Shown here piece after piece: positions 60,441 through 64,000 of a stretch of 64,000 bases of DNA; positions within the stretch are counted from its first letter, which is position 1; each line of letters begins with the position of its first letter. The position numbers and the translations under genes are program-made. The stretch is taken from positions 2,410,430 to 2,474,429 of the forward strand of contig NZ_CP034072.1 in the NCBI RefSeq assembly GCF_003855255.1. Reading direction: 5' to 3'. Source of the DNA: Mycolicibacterium nivoides. GTDB lineage: Bacteria; Actinomycetota; Actinomycetes; Mycobacteriales; Mycobacteriaceae. The notes beneath the pieces are model-generated. The model was not told the DNA's origin. It ran no database searches and saw nothing but the letters and a program-made list of their open reading frames with translations.

Positions 60441-62096
60441 TTGTCACAGATACCGGGACGTCCGCTCCCGACGGTCACCACGCTCAACGAGTACTTCTGG
60501 ACTGCGGGCGCCGACGGGGTGCTGCGAATCCAGGAGTGCCAGGACTGCAGCGCCCTCATCCATCCGCCGCAGCCGATCTGCCGCTATTGCCGCAGCCACA
60601 ACATGGGCGTGCGTGACGTGTCCGGCCGTGCATCGCTGGCGGGGTTCACGGTCAACCACCGGTTCGGTTTCCCCGATATGCCGCCGCCGTATGTGGTGGC
60701 CGAGGTGGCCATCGCCGAGGATCCCCGGGTCCGGCTGACGACCAACATCGTCGACTGCGAGCCGGACGATCTAAAGCTAGGGATGCCGGTAGAGGTCGAG
60801 TTCCTGCACATCGAGGATGTCTGGCTGCCGGTGTTCAAGCCGTCGGCCGACACCACCTCCACCCCTCCGGTCGCCGAACCCGTCGCCCCCCAGGACGTCG
60901 GCAAGTACGTCCGGCCGATGCTGACCAAGGAGAAGTTCGAGGACCACTCGGCCATCACCGGCATCGGCATGTCCGCCATCGGCCGCCGGCTGATGGTGCC
61001 GCCGCTGTCGCTGACCATCGAAGCCGCCGAAAAAGCAGTCGCCGACGCCGGTTTGACGTTCGACGACATCGACGGTTTGTCCACCTATCCGGGTCTGGAC
61101 ATCGCCGGCATGGGCGAAGGTGGCGTGAGCGCACTGGAGGGCGCGCTCGGGCTCCGGCCGACGTGGATCAACGGCGGTATGGACACCTTCGGCCCCGGTG
61201 GCTCGGTGATCGCGGCCATGATGGCGGTCGCCACCGGAATGGCCAAACACGTTCTGTGTTTCCGCACGCTATGGGAGTCGACCTTCGGCCAGCTGGTCAA
61301 GGAGGGCAAGATGTCCCCTCCGATGGGTGGCCGTAGCAACAGCTGGCAACACCCGTTCGGGTCCACCTCGGCGGCACACACGTTGGCCCAGAACGCCGGC
61401 CGCCACTTCGACCGATATGGCACGACGCGGGAGACGCTCGGCTGGATCGCGCTGAACCAGCGTGCCAACGCCACACTGAACCCGACCGCGATCTACCGCG
61501 ATCCGATGACCATGGACGACTACCTGTCGGCCCGCATGATCACCACGCCATTCGGCCTATACGACTGCGACGTGCCGTGCGACGGCGCGGTGGCTGTCAT
61601 CGTCTCGGCCGTCGATGTCGCGCGCGATCTGGCCAAGCCGCCGATCCTGTTCGAGGCGGTGGGCACCCAGATCATCGAGCGATTGGACTGGGACCAGACC
61701 ACCCTGACCCACGAACCGCAGGTGCTCGGCCAGAGCGCCCACATGTGGTCGCGAACCTCGTTGCGCCCCAGCGATGTCGATGTCGCCGAGCTCTATGACG
61801 GATTCAGCTTCAACTGCCTGTCCTGGCTGGAGGGGCTTGGCTTCTGCGGCATCGGGGAGGCCAAGGACTTCCTCGACGGCGGCCACAACATCGCCCGCGA
61901 CGGCGTCATCCCGCTCAACACCCACGGCGGGCAGCTCTCGCACGGCCGCACCCACGGGATGGGCCTCATCCACGAGGCTGTCACCCAGCTACGCGGCGAG
62001 GCCGCTGAGCGCCAGGTGGCCGACGCGCGCGTCGCTGTGGCCAGCAGCGGTGGTCTGACCCCGAGCGGCGTGCTGCTGATGCGCAGGGACGACTAA
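60441..62096 (+). CDS. DUF35 domain fused to Ltp2-like thiolase-fold aldolase
   Basis: 551 residues from TTG at 60441 (GGAG 5 nt upstream). Residues 15-130 are a DUF35 module: zinc ribbon CQDCSALIHPPQPICRYC (33-50), then an OB-fold. Residues 165-551 are a thiolase fold lacking the usual Cys, with ELYDGFSFNCLSWLEGLGFC, NTHGGQLSHGRTHGMGLIHE and QLRGEAAERQV, as in Ltp2, the steroid side-chain retro-aldolase. In the known cholesterol system Ltp2 needs a separate DUF35 partner (ChsH2); here the two are one polypeptide. It would cleave a beta-hydroxyacyl-CoA to a ketone and an acyl-CoA. Confidence 0.83.
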   Translation: MSQIPGRPLPTVTTLNEYFWTAGADGVLRIQECQDCSALIHPPQPICRYCRSHNMGVRDVSGRASLAGFTVNHRFGFPDMPPPYVVAEVAIAEDPRVRLTTNIVDCEPDDLKLGMPVEVEFLHIEDVWLPVFKPSADTTSTPPVAEPVAPQDVGKYVRPMLTKEKFEDHSAITGIGMSAIGRRLMVPPLSLTIEAAEKAVADAGLTFDDIDGLSTYPGLDIAGMGEGGVSALEGALGLRPTWINGGMDTFGPGGSVIAAMMAVATGMAKHVLCFRTLWESTFGQLVKEGKMSPPMGGRSNSWQHPFGSTSAAHTLAQNAGRHFDRYGTTRETLGWIALNQRANATLNPTAIYRDPMTMDDYLSARMITTPFGLYDCDVPCDGAVAVIVSAVDVARDLAKPPILFEAVGTQIIERLDWDQTTLTHEPQVLGQSAHMWSRTSLRPSDVDVAELYDGFSFNCLSWLEGLGFCGIGEAKDFLDGGHNIARDGVIPLNTHGGQLSHGRTHGMGLIHEAVTQLRGEAAERQVADARVAVASSGGLTPSGVLLMRRDD

Positions 62097-62099
62097 GCC

Positions 62100-62969
62100 A
62101 TGAGCAAGGCCGATCCGCACCCCAGGGTGGTGATGGTCGACGGCGTCCCGATGTCGGCCCTGGTCGCCGAGTCCCCTGCCCCGCGCGCCGTCGTCGTCGC
62201 ATTGCACGGCGGGGCCACCACGTCTGCTTACTTCGACTGCCCCGGGCACCCGGAGCTGTCGCTGTTGCGCATCGCCGTCGACCAGGGGTACACCGTGATC
62301 GCGCTGGATCGCCCCGGCTATGGCGCGTCGGCGGCCTACCCGGACGCCATGGCACGGCCCGAACAACGGGTCGCGCTGGCGTTCGGCGCAATCCAGCGCA
62401 TCGCCGGTGCGGCGGACCTGTTCGTTCTGGGCCATTCGATGGGCTGCGAGCTGGCACTGCACCTGGCGGTGCAACGGCCCGAGGTACTCGGCGTGTCACT
62501 GGCCGGCACCGGCCGCCGGTATCACCCGGGTGCACAGGACCTGCTGAAGGACGCCTCACCCGTGAACCGGCCGCGCGGTCTGCGTGAGCTGCTGTGGGAG
62601 CCGGCCCGGCTCTACCCGTCGGACGTGGTCGGCGCCGGATTGTCGGCGGGTGGCACCGCTTACGAGGGTGATGTCATCAAAACCTGGTCTCGGCAGGACT
62701 TTCCGGCGCTGGCCGGCCAGACGAAAGTGCCTGTGCAGTTCCTCGCCGGCGAGTTCGAGAACGTCTGGCAGTCCGATGCCGAGGCACTGGCCGCGATCGG
62801 CGCGATGTTCACCGCCGCGCCCCGGGTCCAGACCGGTGAGCTCGCCGATAGCGGGCACAACCTCAGTGTGGGGCTGACCGCCGCGAGTTATCACCGCAAG
62901 GTGTTGTCGTTCGCCGATGAGTGCGTCGCCGACAGTGCGCGCACCGAAGTGGAAGTGGAGGCAGGTTGA
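62100..62969 (+). CDS. Alpha/beta hydrolase
   Basis: 289 residues. Oxyanion VALHGGATTSAYFD, VIALDRPGYGASAA, nucleophile elbow LGHSMGCELA (Ser about 117), acid in VQFLAGEFEN, and His in ADSGHNLSVG near the C-terminus; a complete Ser-Asp/Glu-His triad is therefore plausible. Thioesterase, ester or C-C hydrolase activity is possible. It is 3 nt after the aldolase and its stop overlaps the next ATG (TGATG). Confidence 0.83.
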   Translation: MSKADPHPRVVMVDGVPMSALVAESPAPRAVVVALHGGATTSAYFDCPGHPELSLLRIAVDQGYTVIALDRPGYGASAAYPDAMARPEQRVALAFGAIQRIAGAADLFVLGHSMGCELALHLAVQRPEVLGVSLAGTGRRYHPGAQDLLKDASPVNRPRGLRELLWEPARLYPSDVVGAGLSAGGTAYEGDVIKTWSRQDFPALAGQTKVPVQFLAGEFENVWQSDAEALAAIGAMFTAAPRVQTGELADSGHNLSVGLTAASYHRKVLSFADECVADSARTEVEVEAG

Positions 62970-63787
62970 TGCGAGTCGGATTTATCGGGCTGGGCAGCCA
63001 GGGCGCGCCGATGGCCCGGCGGATTGTCGAAGGCGGCTTCGAGACGACCCTGTGGGCCCGGCGCCCGGCGTCCCTGGAACCCTTCGCCGACACCGCGGCC
63101 AAGACCGCCGGTTCCCCCGCCGAACTGGCCGCCGCCAGTGATCTGGTCTGCCTGTGTGTGGTCGGCGACGACGACGTCCGCCAGGTGCTCGACGGCGAGA
63201 ACGGTGTGCTGGCCGGACTCGCGCCCGGCGGCGTCATCGCCATTCACTCCACGGTGCACCCCGACACCTGTCGGGAGATCGCAGAAAAGGCTGCCGCCCA
63301 GGGTGTTTCTGTCGTCGACGCCCCGGTGAGCGGTGGCGAGCCCGCCGCCTCAGCGGGCACCCTGCTGGTGATGCTCGGCGGCGACGAGGAAGTCGTCGAA
63401 CGGGTGCGGCCGGTGTTCGCCACCTATGCCGACCCGATCGTGCACCTCGGCGGCATCGGTGCCGGCCAGGTCGCCAAGATCCTGAACAACCTGCTGTTCA
63501 GCGCCAACCTGGGTTCCGCCATGAGTGCGCTGGAACTCGGTGAGGCGCTTGGCGTTCCGCGCCAGGCGTTGTGCGAGGTGATCTCGCGCGGCTCGGCCAC
63601 CAGTAAGGCTCTCAACAGCATCGCCATGTTCGGCGGGACGCTGGACAACCTGGCACCGATCGCGGGGGCGCTGCTGCAGAAGGACTGCCGCCATGCCGCC
63701 AGCCTGGCCGACGATGCCTCGGCCCCCCAGGGGGCGGTGTTTGACGCGGCGGACAACGCCCTGGCGATCATGAACCATCCCCGCTGA
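62969..63787 (+). CDS. 3-Hydroxyisobutyrate-dehydrogenase-like NAD(P) oxidoreductase
   Basis: 272 residues. RVGFIGLGSQGAPMARRIVE is the GxGxxG Rossmann start of beta-hydroxyacid dehydrogenases. DAPVSGGEPAASAGTLLVML is the substrate loop, and the catalytic Lys is in GQVAKILNNLLFS. Oxidises 3-hydroxy acids or reduces the semialdehyde. Start ATG 62969 overlaps the hydrolase stop. A second gene of the same family follows at 63787, also with an overlap. Confidence 0.87.
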   Translation: MRVGFIGLGSQGAPMARRIVEGGFETTLWARRPASLEPFADTAAKTAGSPAELAAASDLVCLCVVGDDDVRQVLDGENGVLAGLAPGGVIAIHSTVHPDTCREIAEKAAAQGVSVVDAPVSGGEPAASAGTLLVMLGGDEEVVERVRPVFATYADPIVHLGGIGAGQVAKILNNLLFSANLGSAMSALELGEALGVPRQALCEVISRGSATSKALNSIAMFGGTLDNLAPIAGALLQKDCRHAASLADDASAPQGAVFDAADNALAIMNHPR

Positions 63788-64000
63788 TGCATATCGGTTT
63801 CATCGGGGCAGGCCGGATGGGCGCTCCGATGGTGCGCCGCCTGACCGACGCCGGACACCAGGTGCGAGCCTTGGGCCGCGACGACGAAAAGCGCGCTGCG
63901 ATAGCCGAACTCGGCGCTGAGCCGGTGGATTCGGCGAGCGCTGCCGTCGCCGATGCCGGCGTCACGATCGTCTGCGTGTTCACCGACGATCAGGTCCGGG
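63787..64000 (+). CDS. Second 3-hydroxyisobutyrate-dehydrogenase-like protein (cut by window edge)
   Basis: ATG at 63787 overlaps the previous stop (TGATG). The visible part reads HIGFIGAGRMGAPMVRRLTD, then AGHQVRALGRDDEKRAAIAE and VTIVCVFTDD. It is the same fold as the gene before it but distinct in sequence, so the two are tandem paralogues in one operon. The rest lies outside the window. Confidence 0.85.
   Translation, partial: MHIGFIGAGRMGAPMVRRLTDAGHQVRALGRDDEKRAAIAELGAEPVDSASAAVADAGVTIVCVFTDDQVR

Noticed and set aside
1..64000. CRISPR arrays, insertion sequences, tRNA genes or attachment sites
   Set aside because: I saw no regularly spaced repeats, transposase or integrase motifs, cloverleaf patterns or flanking direct repeats anywhere in the window.

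Overview
The window is high-GC actinobacterial DNA and almost certainly comes from a fast-growing Mycobacterium (Mycolicibacterium). The support is a complete eight-gene mce locus (two YrbE permeases plus MceA-F), Mce-associated membrane proteins, a haemophore-like secreted protein, many cytochromes P450 with small ferredoxins, mycofactocin-type SDRs, frequent GTG/TTG starts and many ATGA stop/start overlaps. I saw no rRNA, tRNA, CRISPR array, transposase or integrase. I cannot name the species.

Layout. 1-4.0 kb: a truncated MerR regulator divergent from an MFS exporter, an LtrA-family membrane protein, and a truncated SARP-type regulator overlapping a 38-residue membrane microprotein. 4.0-17.2 kb: two Mce-associated proteins, an acyl-CoA synthetase with an amidohydrolase, a second acyl-CoA synthetase divergent from a crotonase, a VOC protein divergent from a thiolase, a TetR regulator divergent from a P450, and four small secreted proteins. 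17.3-26.9 kb: the mce operon, read leftward. 27.4-34.2 kb: a CoA-transferase and aldehyde dehydrogenase divergent from SDR-SDR-ferredoxin-P450, then a haemophore-like protein. 34.2-46.4 kb: a long leftward array holding two AveC-like membrane proteins, three SDRs (one with its catalytic core deleted), two P450s, an aldehyde dehydrogenase, a substrate-binding protein without an export signal, a MoxR-type ATPase and a VWA protein. 46.5-52.1 kb: a divergent SDR, a tandem-domain TetR regulator, a methyltransferase, a DapB-fold dehydrogenase and a luciferase-like enzyme. 52.2-64 kb: a paired acyl-CoA dehydrogenase, two amidohydrolases, a Rieske ferredoxin, two alpha/beta hydrolases, a NuoF-like flavoprotein with ferredoxin, a DUF35-Ltp2 fusion aldolase and two tandem 3-hydroxyisobutyrate-dehydrogenase-like genes.

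Taken together this looks like an uptake-and-catabolism island for an unidentified hydrophobic, probably steroid- or terpenoid-like compound. Mce/YrbE would import it. P450s, SDRs and aldehyde dehydrogenases would oxidise a side chain or ring to an acid. Acyl-CoA synthetases or the CoA-transferase would make the thioester. The acyl-CoA dehydrogenase pair, crotonase, thiolase and aldolase would shorten it, and the amidohydrolases and hydrolases may open or trim the nucleus. The substrate is inference.

The most notable observation is regulatory. A half-site GAGAAT, arranged as ATTCTC-N7-GAGAAT or GAGAAT-N3-ATTCTC, recurs in front of most genes of the left, mce-flanking and right parts. A different, asymmetric element (about AAATATCTGTTCC) sits at promoters of the 43-52 kb part, next to a regulator with two fused TetR domains. 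The island therefore appears to be made of two interlocked regulons, neither of which I can match to a known mycobacterial motif.
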